Positions 1-10,005 of a stretch of DNA of 64,000 nt are shown one piece after another. Each line of letters starts with the position of its first letter. The stretch's first letter is position 1. This stretch comes from Mesorhizobium sp. (GTDB lineage: Bacteria; Pseudomonadota; Alphaproteobacteria; Rhizobiales; Rhizobiaceae), in NCBI GenBank assembly GCA_004020545.1, contig SAQE01000030.1, positions 1 through 64,000 on the forward strand. The letters run 5' to 3'. The position numbers and the translations under genes are program-made. The notes beneath the pieces are model-generated. The model did not search any database and was not told the origin of the DNA. It saw only the letters and a program-made list of their open reading frames with translations.

Positions 1-59
1 CAAACCTGCCAAGCAGCCGATCTCCTCTCGTCCTCTGCTTGACAGGGAACATGAGAGAC

Positions 60-277
60 TAGACGGGGAGAAATGCCCGGTCCACCCTCCGTAGCTGCAG
101 CGCAGTTGCTGCGGAGGGCGGGCAGGGCAATGAGGGGCAGCGCCGAGGCTGCGAGGTTATCGGCCAAAGCAAGCAGTTGCGTCTGAGGAAATTAGGCGCG
201 GCCACCATCGTCGAGCGCCGCGCCGCCTCTCATCCGCCCTTCGGGCACCTTCTCCCGTGGAACGGGGAGAAGGAAAG
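60..277. repeat. intergenic palindromic repeat cluster
   Basis: The first 278 bases hold no convincing gene. They contain pieces of a palindromic intergenic repeat: a GGGGAGAA element near 64-71, inverted CCACCCTCCG (82-91) and CGGAGGGCGGG (111-121) arms, an ATGAGGGGCAGCG motif near 130-142, and a second palindrome CTTCTCCCGTGGAACGGGGAGAAG at about 249-272 with a short loop. Similar motifs recur at 13344-13490 and 45004-45202, so this is one dispersed family. The last palindrome lies just past the stop of the peroxiredoxin gene and could end its transcript. Confidence 0.55.
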
Positions 278-278
278 T

Positions 279-938
279 TCACGCCGTCGGCTGCTTGGTC
301 TTCCTCAGATACGGTAGCACCGTCTCATAGGCGCCGAAGCGCTTGATCGCATCCTCGTTGGAGACCGCGGCGGTGATGATGACGTCCTCGCCCTGCTTCC
401 AGTTCGCCGGCGTCGCCACCTGGTGCTTGGCCGTCAACTGGATCGAATCGATGACGCGCAGGATCTCGTCGAAGTTGCGGCCCGTGGTCATCGGATAGGT
501 CAGCACCAGCTTGATCTTCTTGTCCGGACCGATGACGTAGACCGAGCGCACGGTGGCGTTGTCGGCCGGTGTGCGGCCTTCCGAGCTCTCGCCGGCGCCC
601 GCCGGCAGCATCTCGTAGAGCTTGGCGACCTTGAGGTCCTTGTCGCCGATCAGCGGGTAATTCACCGTTTGGCCGGTCGCGGTCTTGATGTCGGCATGCC
701 ACTTTTCGTGGCTCGACACCGGATCGACCGAAATGCCGATGATCTTGACGTTGCGCTTTTTGAAGTCGCCTTCCAGCCCGGCCATCGTGCCGAGCTCGGT
801 CGTGCAGACCGGCGTGAAGTCTTTCGGATGGCTGAAAAGCACCGCCCAGCCGTCACCGATCCACTGATGGAAATTTACCGTCCCTTGCGTGGTTTCGGCC
901 GTGAAGTCCGGCGCGATATCGTTGATACGAAGGCTCAT
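279..938 (-). CDS. 1-Cys peroxiredoxin (AhpC/TSA, Prx6-like)
   Basis: This 219-residue protein is a thiol peroxidase that reduces hydrogen peroxide and organic hydroperoxides in the cytoplasm. The thioredoxin-fold core carries the PVCTTELG active-site motif with the peroxidatic cysteine at residue 45. I see no other cysteine, which fits the 1-Cys (Prx6) class, and the long C-terminal extension with the PANWKQGEDV motif is also typical of that class. An upstream in-frame ATG exists at 962, but the ATG at 938 follows a GGTAGGGAG ribosome site and gives the normal MSLRINDIAPDF start. It is monocistronic, on the same strand as zapA. Confidence 0.9.
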   Translation of the reverse strand: MSLRINDIAPDFTAETTQGTVNFHQWIGDGWAVLFSHPKDFTPVCTTELGTMAGLEGDFKKRNVKIIGISVDPVSSHEKWHADIKTATGQTVNYPLIGDKDLKVAKLYEMLPAGAGESSEGRTPADNATVRSVYVIGPDKKIKLVLTYPMTTGRNFDEILRVIDSIQLTAKHQVATPANWKQGEDVIITAAVSNEDAIKRFGAYETVLPYLRKTKQPTA

Positions 939-1126
939 GACGTGCTCCCTACCCTGTGACATGTCGCCGACGGGCCAACCCCATCGGCCTGGCTACGCCT
1001 TCTATACCGCCGGACGGCTGTGTTCAAAAGGCTTGTGCCTGCAAGCGTGATCGAGGCGGCGGAAAAATTTCGTCTTTTCCTGGAAAAAGACAGCAGGAAT
1101 TTCCGTGGGGGACTGGACGAAGCGGC

Positions 1127-1492
1127 TTAAGCCTTTTTCACCACCAGCGTCGTCGCGAGATCTTCCATGCGCTGCGCCAATGCGCCGAGTGCGGTGGTCA
1201 GCACGCTGTCGCTCTTGTCGGCCTTGGTCAGCGCCTCGTCGCGCGTCTTGCGCAGCGTCAGCACTTCGCTCTCCATGCCCTTGACCCGCTTGTTGAGCTC
1301 CGAGAGCTCATCCATCACCATGATGCCGGCCATCACGGTCAGCCGCTGGTCGCCGATCTCGCCGAAGGAATCCTTGAGATGGGCGACATAGCGGTCGAAG
1401 CGCTCGGCGAGATCGATCAGATGCTCTTCCTGGCCCTCGTCGCAAGCCATCCGGTACTGCTTGCCGTCGATGGAAACCGTCACCTGTGCCAT
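1127..1492 (-). CDS. zapA: cell division protein ZapA
   Basis: ZapA is a small cytoplasmic protein that binds FtsZ and promotes bundling of Z-ring filaments. The 121-residue product starts with the expected beta-strand segment (MAQVTVSIDGKQYRMAC), followed by helices and a C-terminal coiled coil rich in Glu, Leu and Lys. Length and order match the family. The start lies four bases from the stop of the upstream DUF4164 gene, so the two are probably translated from one message. Confidence is high from the N-terminal motif and the conserved pairing. Confidence 0.88.
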   Translation of the reverse strand: MAQVTVSIDGKQYRMACDEGQEEHLIDLAERFDRYVAHLKDSFGEIGDQRLTVMAGIMVMDELSELNKRVKGMESEVLTLRKTRDEALTKADKSDSVLTTALGALAQRMEDLATTLVVKKA

Positions 1493-1496
1493 TGGC

Positions 1497-1769
1497 TTAC
1501 CTGTCGAGTACAGCGCGGATGGTTTCCATGGCGGTCACCAGCCGGCGCGACACTTCCTTGTTGGCATCCTCCAACCGTTCGGCGCGGGCTTCGGAATTGT
1601 CGAGCTCCTGCGCCAGTCGCGAGCGGTCGGCATTCATGCGCTGCACCTCGGCCTCGGCCTCGGAATAGTCGCGCTCATGCTCAAGCCGCGCCGCCACGGC
1701 GTTTTCCAGCCCTTCCATGGCCTTGCCGAGCCTGGCGATGACTTCTTTGAGGGTCGTTTCCCCGGTCAT
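1497..1769 (-). CDS. DUF4164 coiled-coil protein
   Basis: This is a 90-residue, highly charged and almost entirely helical protein with heptad-like spacing of Leu, Ala and Met, so it is probably a coiled coil. It fits DUF4164, a small alphaproteobacterial family usually encoded immediately before zapA. No enzymatic motif is present. The neighbouring zapA suggests a structural or accessory role near the division machinery, but this is an inference from position only. Its start is set by the ATG at 1769, and it is divergent from transketolase. Confidence 0.8.
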   Translation of the reverse strand: MTGETTLKEVIARLGKAMEGLENAVAARLEHERDYSEAEAEVQRMNADRSRLAQELDNSEARAERLEDANKEVSRRLVTAMETIRAVLDR

Positions 1770-2029
1770 GGCCTTCGTCCTATGCCCTGCCCGTCACCGA
1801 ATCGCTCGCGTTCAGAACGCGTTATGTCGGAAAGATTAGGCGCCGGGTGAAGCGCCCGTCAATAAAGCTCTCGCGACTGTCCCCCGCTAACGCTAATGTA
1901 GCGCATTCGACCCCGTCACAAGCTCGGCAAAAGTCGACCGATTTGTTGACTAAAAGGCCGCGCCTGCTATGTGTCGCGGCGTCCTTTCCAAGGGCTCCCC
2001 CAAGGCTCCAACCCACTTCCGGAGGAAGC

Positions 2030-4021
2030 ATGACCTCGCGTGAACAACATGACCGGATGGCCAATGCTATCCGTTTCCTTTCCATGGACGCCGTCGAGAA
2101 GGCGAATTCCGGCCACCCGGGCCTGCCCATGGGCTGCGCCGACATCGCCACGGTGCTGTTCACCCGCTTCCTGAAATTCGACGCCAAGGCCCCGCACTGG
2201 GCCGATCGCGACCGCTTCATCCTGTCGGCCGGCCACGGCTCGATGCTGCTCTACTCGCTCCTGTACCTCACCGGCTACGAGGACATGACGATCGACCAGA
2301 TCAAGAACTTCCGGCAGCTCGGATCGAAGACCGCGGGCCATCCCGAATACGGCCATGCCGCCGGCATCGAGACGACCACCGGCCCGCTTGGCCAGGGCCT
2401 TGCCAATTCGGTCGGCTTCGCGCTCGGCGAGCGCATCATGAATGCCGCTTTCGGCAACGACCTCGTCGACCATTACACCTATGTGCTGGCCGGCGACGGC
2501 TGCCTGATGGAAGGCGTCAGCCAGGAGGCCATCGCCCTTGCCGGCCATCTCAAGCTCAACAAGCTGATCGTCTTCTGGGACAACAACAACATCTCGATCG
2601 ACGGTCCGGTCTCTCTTGCCGACAACACCGACCAGGTCGCCCGCTTCCAGGCCAGCGGCTGGAACGCAAGCCACATCGACGGCACCGATCCGGAAGCGAT
2701 CGCCTATGCCATTGAGGCCGCCCGCCATTCCGACAAGCCGACGATGATCGCCTGCAAGACGACCATCGGCTTCGGCGCCCCGACCAAGGCCGGCACCAAC
2801 AAGGCGCATGGCTCGCCGCTCGGCGCCGAGGAAATCGCCGGCGCCCGCAAATTCTTCAACTGGCAGTCGCCGCCCTTCGAGGTTCCGGCCGACATCCTCG
2901 ATGCCTGGCGCGCCGTCGGTAAGGCCGGCGCCAAGGCGCGCGCCGATTGGGAAGGCCGGCTCGCCAAGGCCGACGCCAAGCTGCAGGGCGAGTTCGAGCG
3001 CCGCCTCGCCGGCAAGCTGCCGGGCAATTTCGACGCCGTGATCGCCGACTACAAAAAGAAGCTCTCGGCCGACAAGCCGAAGGTCGCCACCCGCAAATCC
3101 TCGGAAATGGCGCTGGAAGTCATCAACGGCGCGGTGCCGGAAACCATCGGCGGCTCGGCCGACCTCACCGGTTCCAACAACACCAAGACCAGCCAGACCA
3201 AGAACATCACGCCGGACGACTACGGCCAGCGCTATGTCCACTACGGCATCCGCGAGCACGGCATGGCGGCGGCGATCAACGGCTTGACGCTGCATGGCGG
3301 CCTGATCGCCTATGGCGGCACCTTCCTCTGCTTTTCCGACTATGCCCGCCCCTCGATGCGCCTTGCCTCGCTGATGGGCATTCGCTCGATCTTCGTCATG
3401 ACGCACGACTCGATCGGCCTCGGCGAGGATGGCCCGACCCATCAGCCGGTCGAGCACATGGCTGCACTGCGCGCCATTCCGAACCACAACGTGTTCCGCC
3501 CGGCCGACGCGGTCGAGACGGCGGAATGCTGGCAATTGGCTCTCGAGTCGCGGAGGACGCCATCGACCCTGGCGCTGACCCGCCAGAACCTGCCGACCGT
3601 GCGCACCGAATTCAGCGAGAAGAACCTCAGCGCCTCCGGCGCCTATGAGCTCGCCGCGGCAAACGGCGAGGCGGCTGTGACGATCTTCGCCACGGGCTCG
3701 GAGGTTGAGGTCGCCCTCGGCGCCCGCGAGCTGCTCGAGAAGCATGGCCACCCGACCCGCGTCGTCTCGGTCCCCTGCTTCGAACTGTTCGACCAGCAGA
3801 GCGAGGACTATCGCAGGAAGACGATCGGCAACGCCAAGGTCAAGGTCGCCATCGAGGCCGGCATCCGCCAGGGCTGGGACCATCTCATCGGCAGCGACGG
3901 CATCTTCATCGGCATGACCGGCTTCGGCGCCTCGGGCACCATCGAGCAGCTTTATCCGCATTTCGGCATTACGGCGGAAGCTGCGGCAAAGGCAGCGGAA
4001 GCACGCCTGCACGGCAAGTGA
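2030..4021 (+). CDS. tkt: transketolase
   Basis: Transketolase moves two-carbon ketol units between sugar phosphates in the non-oxidative pentose phosphate pathway, using thiamine diphosphate. The 663-residue product has the usual three parts: an N-terminal ThDP/Mg domain with HPGLPMG and the GDGCLMEG...DNNNISIDG segment, a pyrimidine-binding middle domain (GIREHGM, TYGGTF-like), and a C-terminal domain. The frame is open further upstream, but the ATG at 2030 follows a strong GGAGGAAG ribosome site and yields the normal [15 protein letters not shown] start. It is followed by gap, pgk and fba, the usual rhizobial order for these carbon genes. Confidence 0.95.
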   Translation: MTSREQHDRMANAIRFLSMDAVEKANSGHPGLPMGCADIATVLFTRFLKFDAKAPHWADRDRFILSAGHGSMLLYSLLYLTGYEDMTIDQIKNFRQLGSKTAGHPEYGHAAGIETTTGPLGQGLANSVGFALGERIMNAAFGNDLVDHYTYVLAGDGCLMEGVSQEAIALAGHLKLNKLIVFWDNNNISIDGPVSLADNTDQVARFQASGWNASHIDGTDPEAIAYAIEAARHSDKPTMIACKTTIGFGAPTKAGTNKAHGSPLGAEEIAGARKFFNWQSPPFEVPADILDAWRAVGKAGAKARADWEGRLAKADAKLQGEFERRLAGKLPGNFDAVIADYKKKLSADKPKVATRKSSEMALEVINGAVPETIGGSADLTGSNNTKTSQTKNITPDDYGQRYVHYGIREHGMAAAINGLTLHGGLIAYGGTFLCFSDYARPSMRLASLMGIRSIFVMTHDSIGLGEDGPTHQPVEHMAALRAIPNHNVFRPADAVETAECWQLALESRRTPSTLALTRQNLPTVRTEFSEKNLSASGAYELAAANGEAAVTIFATGSEVEVALGARELLEKHGHPTRVVSVPCFELFDQQSEDYRRKTIGNAKVKVAIEAGIRQGWDHLIGSDGIFIGMTGFGASGTIEQLYPHFGITAEAAAKAAEARLHGK

Positions 4022-4030
4022 GTCATTGCA

Positions 4031-4065
4031 TGTCGCTCAAAAGCGCACAGCGGTTTTGAGCGACA
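4031..4065. repeat. 12-bp-arm palindrome after tkt
   Basis: Perfect inverted arms TGTCGCTCAAAA (4031-4042) and TTTTGAGCGACA (4054-4065) surround an 11-base loop, GCGCACAGCGG. There is no following T run, so it is not a classic terminator. The loop resembles the centre (GTGCGCAGCGGTTTT) of the longer repeat family found at 8698 and elsewhere, so it may be a related mobile palindrome. Confidence 0.6.
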
Positions 4066-4230
4066 TATGGAAGCATGAAGGCCCCAGTCCGGCGAAAACA
4101 TTCAATGGGTTGTGTCGGGCTGGGCCAACCTAATCGATTTAAATTCGGGTATCCTCGGCTGGATTCTTTGCCCGTCCCCCGTTATGAAGCTGCGGACCCA
4201 TCCGCTTTCCGGCCCCCTAGGGAGAGAAAA

Positions 4231-5241
4231 ATGACCGTCAGAGTTGCCATCAACGGATTTGGCCGCATCGGCCGCAACATCCTTCGCGCCATCCACGAAT
4301 CCGGCCGCAAGGATATCGACGTCGTTGCCGTCAACGACCTCGGCCCGGTCGAGACCAATGCGCACCTTTTGCGCTACGACAGCGTGCATGGCCGCTTCCC
4401 GCATGAGGTGACGGTCGATGGCGACCAGATCTCCGTCGGCGCGGAGAAGTTCAAGGTCACCGCCATCAAGGATCCGACCCAGTTGCCCTGGAAGGAGCTC
4501 GGCATCGACATCGCGCTCGAATGCACCGGCATCTTCACCGCCCGTGACAAGGCCGCCGCGCATCTCACCGCCGGCGCCAAGCGCGTCATCGTCTCGGCCC
4601 CGTCCGACGGCGCCGACCTGACCGTCGTCTACGGCATCAACCACGACAAGCTGACCAAGGACCACATCGTCATCTCCAACGCGTCCTGCACCACCAACTG
4701 CCTGGCGCCGCTTGCCGCCGTGCTGCACGAGACCGTCGGCATCGAGAAGGGCATGATGACGACGATCCACTCCTACACCGGCGACCAGCCGACGCTCGAC
4801 ACCATGCACAAGGACCTCTACCGCGCCCGCGCGGCGGCGCTGTCGCAGATCCCGACCTCGACCGGCGCGGCCAAGGCGATCGGCCTGGTGCTGCCCGACC
4901 TCAAGGGCAAGCTCGACGGCATCTCGATTCGCGTGCCGACCCCGAACGTCTCGGTCGTCGACCTCAAGTTCATCGCCAAGCGCTCGACCACCGCGCAGGA
5001 GATCAACGAGGCGCTGATCGCCGCCTCCAAGGGCAAGCTGAAGGGTGTGCTCTCGGTCACCCATCACCCGAACGTTTCGATCGACTTCAACCACGATTCG
5101 CACTCCTCGATCGCGGCGCTCGACCAGACCAAGGTCATGGACGGCAACTTCGTCTCGGTGCTCTCCTGGTACGACAACGAATGGGGCTTCTCGAGCCGCA
5201 TGGGCGACACCGCGGTCGCCTTCGGCAAGACCATCGCCTGA
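4231..5241 (+). CDS. gap: glyceraldehyde-3-phosphate dehydrogenase, type I
   Basis: This NAD(P)-dependent enzyme oxidises glyceraldehyde-3-phosphate to 1,3-bisphosphoglycerate in the cytoplasm. The 336-residue protein begins with the Rossmann motif [10 protein letters not shown] and contains the catalytic cysteine motif [12 protein letters not shown], followed by HSYTGDQ and the C-terminal [13 protein letters not shown]. Length is standard for type I GAPDH. The ATG at 4231 follows GGGAGAG. The gene lies between tkt and a K+/H+ antiporter, and a strong Rho-independent terminator starts 25 bases after its stop, so it can end its own transcript. Confidence 0.95.
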   Translation: MTVRVAINGFGRIGRNILRAIHESGRKDIDVVAVNDLGPVETNAHLLRYDSVHGRFPHEVTVDGDQISVGAEKFKVTAIKDPTQLPWKELGIDIALECTGIFTARDKAAAHLTAGAKRVIVSAPSDGADLTVVYGINHDKLTKDHIVISNASCTTNCLAPLAAVLHETVGIEKGMMTTIHSYTGDQPTLDTMHKDLYRARAAALSQIPTSTGAAKAIGLVLPDLKGKLDGISIRVPTPNVSVVDLKFIAKRSTTAQEINEALIAASKGKLKGVLSVTHHPNVSIDFNHDSHSSIAALDQTKVMDGNFVSVLSWYDNEWGFSSRMGDTAVAFGKTIA

Positions 5242-5266
5242 ACGCGGGCTTTCTTTTGATCGCGTG

Positions 5267-5295
5267 AAACGCCCGGCTTCGGCCGGGCGTTTTTC
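5267..5295 (+). terminator. Rho-independent terminator after gap
   Basis: Perfect 11-bp stem AAACGCCCGGC / GCCGGGCGTTT with a TTCG tetraloop, then a short T-rich tail. It lies 26 bases past the gap stop codon and isolates gap from the antiporter gene downstream. Confidence 0.9.
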
Positions 5296-5408
5296 GTTCG
5301 ACATCAGCGGCATGGGCCAAAAAACCACGCTGCCGCCTTGCACTGGTCATGTCTTCGCCCCACTCTGCCGTAAAGCGGAGGGGGCGCGGATTTGAGGGGC
5401 AATTCCGG

Positions 5409-7298
5409 ATGGAGCATGCGATCTATCTTGTGACGCTGGTCGGCACGGCGCTTGTCGTCGCCGCCGCGTTTTCGAGCCTGATCGCCTTCCGCTTCGGCGC
5501 TCCCCTGCTGCTCCTCTTCCTCTGCATCGGGCTCGCCACCGGCGTCGACGGCCTCGGCATCGAATTCGACAATGCCCGCCTGGCTTATTTTGCCGGCTCA
5601 CTGGCTTTAGCCGTCATCCTGTTCGATTCCGGTTTCGGCACGCCGCTCAACGCCTTGCGCCAGGCAGCCGGACCGGCGCTCTCGCTGGCCACTGTCGGCG
5701 TCGTCCTGACCACGGGCATTTTCGGCGTCGCAGCCTATTATCTGCTCAATCTCACCTGGCTGGAATCCTCGCTGCTCGGCGCCGCTGTCGCCTCGACCGA
5801 CGCGGCAGCGGTGTTCTTCCTGCTGCGCGCCGGCGAAATCCATCTGCGCGAGCGCGTGCGTTCCACCCTCGAGGTCGAATCCGGCACCAACGACCCGATC
5901 GCCATCTTCCTGACCATCACTCTGGTCGAGATCATTGCGGCTCACGCCAACCCGGAGGCGAACGTTCTCGCCGTCAATCTGGCAGTCGGCTTCCTCGTCA
6001 ATATGGGGCTTGGCGCCGTTATTGGCGTGCTCGGCGGCATGGCAATCGTGCGCCTCGTCGAGCGGCTGAACCTCGACCATGGTCTGCTGCCGATCTTCGT
6101 GCTGACGCTCTCGCTGATGGTGTTCGCCGCAGCCGGCGCCGTCGGCGGCTCGGGCTTCCTCGCGGTCTATCTCGCCGGCCTCGTCGCCGGCAATTCCGAC
6201 ATCCGCGCCGTCACCATCCTCAAGCGCTTTCAGGACGGCATGTCGTGGCTGGCGCAGATCATCATGTTCCTGATCCTCGGCCTGTTCGCCACGCCGTCGC
6301 AGTTCCCGGCGATCCTGGTGCCGGCGATCATGCTCGGCCTGTTCCTGATCTTCGTGGCGCGGCCTTTAGCCGTCTGGCTGTGCCTGATCCCGTTCCGCCT
6401 GCCGCGCCCGGAGGTCGCCTTCGTCTCCTGGGTCGGCCTGCGCGGCGCGGTCTCGATCCTGCTTGCCATCACGCCGCTGCTCGGCGGTCTCGAGCAAGGA
6501 CGTCTGATCTTCAATGTCGCCTTCATCATCGTGCTTGTGTCGCTGGTGGTCCAGGGCTGGACCGTCGGTCCCCTGGCTCGCCGCCTCGGCCTGATCGTGC
6601 CGGCGCGGCTCGGACCGCTCGACAAGGTCGAGCTCGAGCTTCCCGGCTCGGCGCATCACGAGCTGCTCGCCTATCGCGTGGCGCCCGGCAGCCCGGTGGC
6701 GCGCGGCGAGCGCATCCCGCGCTGGGCGAGGCCGTCGCTGGTGCTGCGCGACGGCCGCTCCATGCGCTTCCAGGACATGGGCCGGCTGACCGCCGGCGAT
6801 CAGGTCTACATCTTCGTGCCGGACCGCTATCCGCGCCTGCTCGACAAGCTCTTCGCCAGCCGCGCCGTGGTCGACCCCGAGGATGCGGACTTCTTCGGCG
6901 CATTCGCCCTCGATCCGGCCCGCTCCGCGGGAGAGCTGGAAGCCGCCTACGCGCCGGGTCTGACCGAGGCCGAGCAGAAGCTCACCGTCGCCGCGTTGGT
7001 CACGGAGCGGCTCGGCGGCCACGCCGAATATGCCGACCGCGTGATGATCGGTCCGATCGAGCTGATCGTGCGCGATGTCGACGAGAAGGGCCGCATCACA
7101 GGCCTCGGCCTGTCCTTCGAACCGACCGCGCCGGTAGCGCGCGTGCCGGTTTTCCTGAGCGCCGGCGAGATCGCCGACCGCGTCGCCGCCTTCATTCGCA
7201 ACTGGCGCAAACCGGCGGAAAAGCAGGCCGCGGAAAGCGAGCCAAACGAAACGGCAGCGCCCGAGCCTGTGGCGCAAAAAGCAACTACCGAAAGCTGA
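5409..7298 (+). CDS. K+/H+ antiporter (CPA1, NhaP2/CvrA type)
   Basis: This inner-membrane antiporter exchanges K+ (or Na+) for protons. The 629-residue product has about 12-13 hydrophobic segments in the first 400 residues, with the CPA1 signatures STDAAAVFFLL and VESGTNDPIA. The C-terminal 200 residues are soluble: a TrkA-C-like segment (residues ~405-490, with RVAPGSPVARG and GDQVYIFVP) and then a CorC/HlyC-like domain, as in E. coli NhaP2. The ATG at 5409 follows GAGGGG and removes an implausible basic leader. Its position inside the glycolytic block is probably incidental, and substrate preference cannot be read from sequence. Confidence 0.87.
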   Translation: MEHAIYLVTLVGTALVVAAAFSSLIAFRFGAPLLLLFLCIGLATGVDGLGIEFDNARLAYFAGSLALAVILFDSGFGTPLNALRQAAGPALSLATVGVVLTTGIFGVAAYYLLNLTWLESSLLGAAVASTDAAAVFFLLRAGEIHLRERVRSTLEVESGTNDPIAIFLTITLVEIIAAHANPEANVLAVNLAVGFLVNMGLGAVIGVLGGMAIVRLVERLNLDHGLLPIFVLTLSLMVFAAAGAVGGSGFLAVYLAGLVAGNSDIRAVTILKRFQDGMSWLAQIIMFLILGLFATPSQFPAILVPAIMLGLFLIFVARPLAVWLCLIPFRLPRPEVAFVSWVGLRGAVSILLAITPLLGGLEQGRLIFNVAFIIVLVSLVVQGWTVGPLARRLGLIVPARLGPLDKVELELPGSAHHELLAYRVAPGSPVARGERIPRWARPSLVLRDGRSMRFQDMGRLTAGDQVYIFVPDRYPRLLDKLFASRAVVDPEDADFFGAFALDPARSAGELEAAYAPGLTEAEQKLTVAALVTERLGGHAEYADRVMIGPIELIVRDVDEKGRITGLGLSFEPTAPVARVPVFLSAGEIADRVAAFIRNWRKPAEKQAAESEPNETAAPEPVAQKATTES

Positions 7299-7403
7299 TG
7301 TCTCACGGCGACATTATTTTTGCGCACGCGGCGCAACGCAGACCTTGCATCGTCCCCGCTGCCGGGTAAGGTCGCCGCGTTTTTTCGAGGGAAAGGAACG
7401 ACC

Positions 7404-8600
7404 ATGGCCGGCTTCAAGACACTCGACGATATCGGCGCCGTCAGCGGCAAGCGCGTCCTGGTGCGCGTCGACCTCAATGTGCCGGTAGCGGACGGCAAGG
7501 TGACCGACGCCACGCGCATCGAGCGCATCGAGCCGACCATTTCCGAGCTCTCCGGCAAAGGCGCCAAGGTCATCCTGCTCGCGCATTTCGGCCGGCCCAA
7601 GGATGGTCCGTCGGCCGAATTCTCGCTGGAGCCGATCGCCCGCGCGACCGCCGAAGTGCTCGGCCGCCCGGTCGGTTTCGCCTCCGACTGTATCGGCGAC
7701 AAGGCCGCGGAAGCGGTCGCGGCCATGAAGAACGGCGACGTGCTGCTCCTGGAAAACACCCGCTTCTACAAGGCCGAGGAGAAGAACGAGCCGGCCTTCA
7801 CCGAAAAGCTCGCCGCCAATGGCGACATCTATGTCAACGACGCCTTTTCCGCCGCGCACCGGGCGCATGCATCGACCGAAGGTCTGGCGCACCGGCTGCC
7901 CGCCTATGCCGGCCGCACCATGCAGGCCGAGCTCGACGCCTTGGAAAAGGGCCTCGGCAATCCAGTGCGGCCAGTCGTGGCCATTGTCGGCGGCGCCAAG
8001 GTCTCGACCAAGATCGACCTGCTGATGAACCTTGTGAAGAAGGTCGATGCGCTGGTCATCGGCGGCGGCATGGCCAACACCTTCCTCGCCGCCCGCGGCA
8101 CCGATGTCGGCAAATCGCTGTGCGAGCATGACCTTGCCGGCACCGCCAAGCAGATCATGATCGAGGCGGCCGAAGCCGGTTGCGCCATCATCCTGCCCGC
8201 CGATGGCGTCGTGGCGAAAGAATTCAAGGCGGGTGCCGCGAGCGAAACCGTCGCTATCGAGGCCGTGCCGGCCGACGGCATGATCCTCGATGTCGGCGCA
8301 AAGACCGTCAAGAGCGTCACCGGCTGGATCGACCGCGCCGCGACTCTGGTGTGGAACGGCCCGCTCGGCGCCTTCGAGATCGAGCCCTTCGACCATGCCA
8401 CGGTCGCGGCGGCGAAGCACGCCGCTGCTCGCACCAGGGAAGGCAAGCTGGTTTCGGTCGCCGGCGGCGGCGACACGGTGGCGGCGCTCAACCATGCCGG
8501 CGTCGCCGACGATTTCACCTATGTCTCGACCGCGGGCGGCGCCTTCCTGGAGTGGATGGAAGGCAAGCCGCTGCCTGGCGTCGAAGTGCTTAAGCGCTGA
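7404..8600 (+). CDS. pgk: phosphoglycerate kinase
   Basis: Phosphoglycerate kinase transfers phosphate from 1,3-bisphosphoglycerate to ADP, giving ATP and 3-phosphoglycerate. The 398-residue protein shows the N-terminal signature [10 protein letters not shown], the substrate region LLAHFGRPK, the [13 protein letters not shown] segment and the C-terminal nucleotide motif GGGDTVAAL...[18 protein letters not shown]. The ATG at 7404 has a GGAAAGGA ribosome site. It lies between the antiporter and class I aldolase, and it is the third glycolytic gene of the block. Confidence 0.95.
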   Translation: MAGFKTLDDIGAVSGKRVLVRVDLNVPVADGKVTDATRIERIEPTISELSGKGAKVILLAHFGRPKDGPSAEFSLEPIARATAEVLGRPVGFASDCIGDKAAEAVAAMKNGDVLLLENTRFYKAEEKNEPAFTEKLAANGDIYVNDAFSAAHRAHASTEGLAHRLPAYAGRTMQAELDALEKGLGNPVRPVVAIVGGAKVSTKIDLLMNLVKKVDALVIGGGMANTFLAARGTDVGKSLCEHDLAGTAKQIMIEAAEAGCAIILPADGVVAKEFKAGAASETVAIEAVPADGMILDVGAKTVKSVTGWIDRAATLVWNGPLGAFEIEPFDHATVAAAKHAAARTREGKLVSVAGGGDTVAALNHAGVADDFTYVSTAGGAFLEWMEGKPLPGVEVLKR

Positions 8601-8697
8601 GTCATTCAAGACTCGGCGAGTGGGCGCTGGTATCCAGGACGTTCGATCGATTTCGAGCTTTTCGCCGCCATTCCTTTGGCGGTAGTGTTCTGCTGTA

Positions 8698-8742
8698 GCA
8701 ATCCCAGGAAAAGTGCGCAGCGGTTTTCCGTCCGGAATTGCG
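8698..8742. repeat. dispersed palindromic repeat, copy 1
   Basis: This copy contains GCAATCCCAGGAAAAGTGCG at one end and GGTTTTCCGTCCGGAATTGC at the other, which form imperfect inverted arms around GCAGC. Further copies lie at 10781, 42168, 48544, 48645 and 59292, always between genes. Here it precedes the aldolase gene. Confidence 0.8.
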
Positions 8743-8820
8743 AAAGACAAATCCCTAAACGATTCAGCGGTGCCCGCCGAATTGTTTAGCCGCGGAAAAC
8801 TACTGCCAGGGAGAGCAACA

Positions 8821-9846
8821 ATGAGCGAACGTCTCGAAGACATTGCCGCCGCGATCGTAGCCGATGGCAAGGGCCTTTTGGCCGCCGATGAGAGCTCCGG
8901 CACCATCAAGAAGCGCTTCGACGTCATCGGCGTGGAATCGACAGCCGACAGCCGGCGCGATTACCGTGAGATGATGTTCCGCGCCAAGGAGGCGATGACC
9001 AAGTACATTTCCGGCGTCATCCTCTATGACGAGACTATCCGCCAGAAGGCAGCCGACGGCACGCCGCTGGTTGACATCATCAAGGCCTCGGGCGCCATTC
9101 CGGGCATCAAGGTCGATCTCGGCGCCAAGCCTCTCGCCGGCTTTCCCGGCGACACCGTCACCGAGGGCCTCGACGGCCTGCGCGAGCGGCTGGCGGACTA
9201 CTACAAGCTCGGCGCCCGCTTCGCCAAATGGCGCGCGGTGATCGACATCGACACCGCCAAGGGCGTGCCTTCGATGACGTCGATCGGTTCGAACGCGCAT
9301 GCTTTAGCCCGCTATGCCGCACTCTGCCAGGAGGCCGGCATCGTGCCGATCGTCGAGCCGGAAGTGCTGATGGACGGCGCCCACGACATCGACACCTGCT
9401 ACAAGATCAGCAAGTCGACGCTGCTGAAGCTCTATAGCGAGCTTTATGCGGCGCGCGTCGTGCTGGAAGGCACCATCCTCAAGCCAAACATGGTCCTCTC
9501 CGGCAAGAAATCGGGCAAGACCGACAGCCCTGAAGAGGTGGCCGAGAAGACGATTAAACTGTTCCGCGAGACAGTGCCGGCGGCCGTGCCCGGCATCGCC
9601 TTCCTGTCCGGAGGCCAGGACGACGAAGAGGCGACGGCCAACCTCAACGCCATCAACGCAATCGGCCCGCACCCGTGGAAGCTCTCCTTCTCCTACGGCC
9701 GGGCCTTGCAGGCAGCCGCGCAGAAGGCCTGGAGCGGCAAGGCGTCGAACGTCGCCGCCGGCCAGGCAGCCTTCATTCACCGCGCCCACATGAACCATCT
9801 GGCGGCGCTCGGGAAATGGAAGCCGGCGCTGGAAAAGGCAGCCTGA
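8821..9846 (+). CDS. fba: fructose-bisphosphate aldolase, class I
   Basis: This enzyme cleaves fructose-1,6-bisphosphate into two triose phosphates through a Schiff base. The 341-residue sequence has the class I features GLLAADES (N-terminal), KVDLGAKPL and the active-site lysine segment LEGTILKPNMVLSGK, followed by AVPGIAFLSGGQ. No class II zinc-site pattern is seen. The ATG at 8821 follows AGGGAGAGC. A repeat copy lies in the 220-base gap after pgk, and a strong terminator follows the gene, so it marks the end of the glycolytic block. Confidence 0.93.
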   Translation: MSERLEDIAAAIVADGKGLLAADESSGTIKKRFDVIGVESTADSRRDYREMMFRAKEAMTKYISGVILYDETIRQKAADGTPLVDIIKASGAIPGIKVDLGAKPLAGFPGDTVTEGLDGLRERLADYYKLGARFAKWRAVIDIDTAKGVPSMTSIGSNAHALARYAALCQEAGIVPIVEPEVLMDGAHDIDTCYKISKSTLLKLYSELYAARVVLEGTILKPNMVLSGKKSGKTDSPEEVAEKTIKLFRETVPAAVPGIAFLSGGQDDEEATANLNAINAIGPHPWKLSFSYGRALQAAAQKAWSGKASNVAAGQAAFIHRAHMNHLAALGKWKPALEKAA

Positions 9847-9867
9847 CAGGTTTCTTCAGAAGCGACG

Positions 9868-9896
9868 AAAACCCGGGCCCCCCAGCCCGGGTTTTG
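9868..9896 (+). terminator. Rho-independent terminator after fba
   Basis: Perfect 11-bp stem AAAACCCGGGC / GCCCGGGTTTT around a C-rich loop, with a T-rich tail (TTTTGCTTTTC). It begins 21 bases past the aldolase stop. Confidence 0.9.
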
Positions 9897-10005
9897 CTTT
9901 TCGCGGCCGCCATCCCCACTTTCAGGCTGCGTCGGAAAACGACGCTGGCCATGTCGGATCGCGCCGATGTCGAACGTCCTTGGCAGGAGAGGACAGGAGA
10001 TAGTC

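Noticed and set aside
1967-4012. A 681-codon frame antisense to transketolase
   Set aside because: The plus-strand product is a full transketolase with all motifs. The antisense product has no recognisable domain and an Arg/Gly/Asp-rich composition.
4031-4065. Intrinsic terminator of tkt
   Set aside because: The stem is perfect but no T run follows on either strand, so it is listed only as a palindrome.
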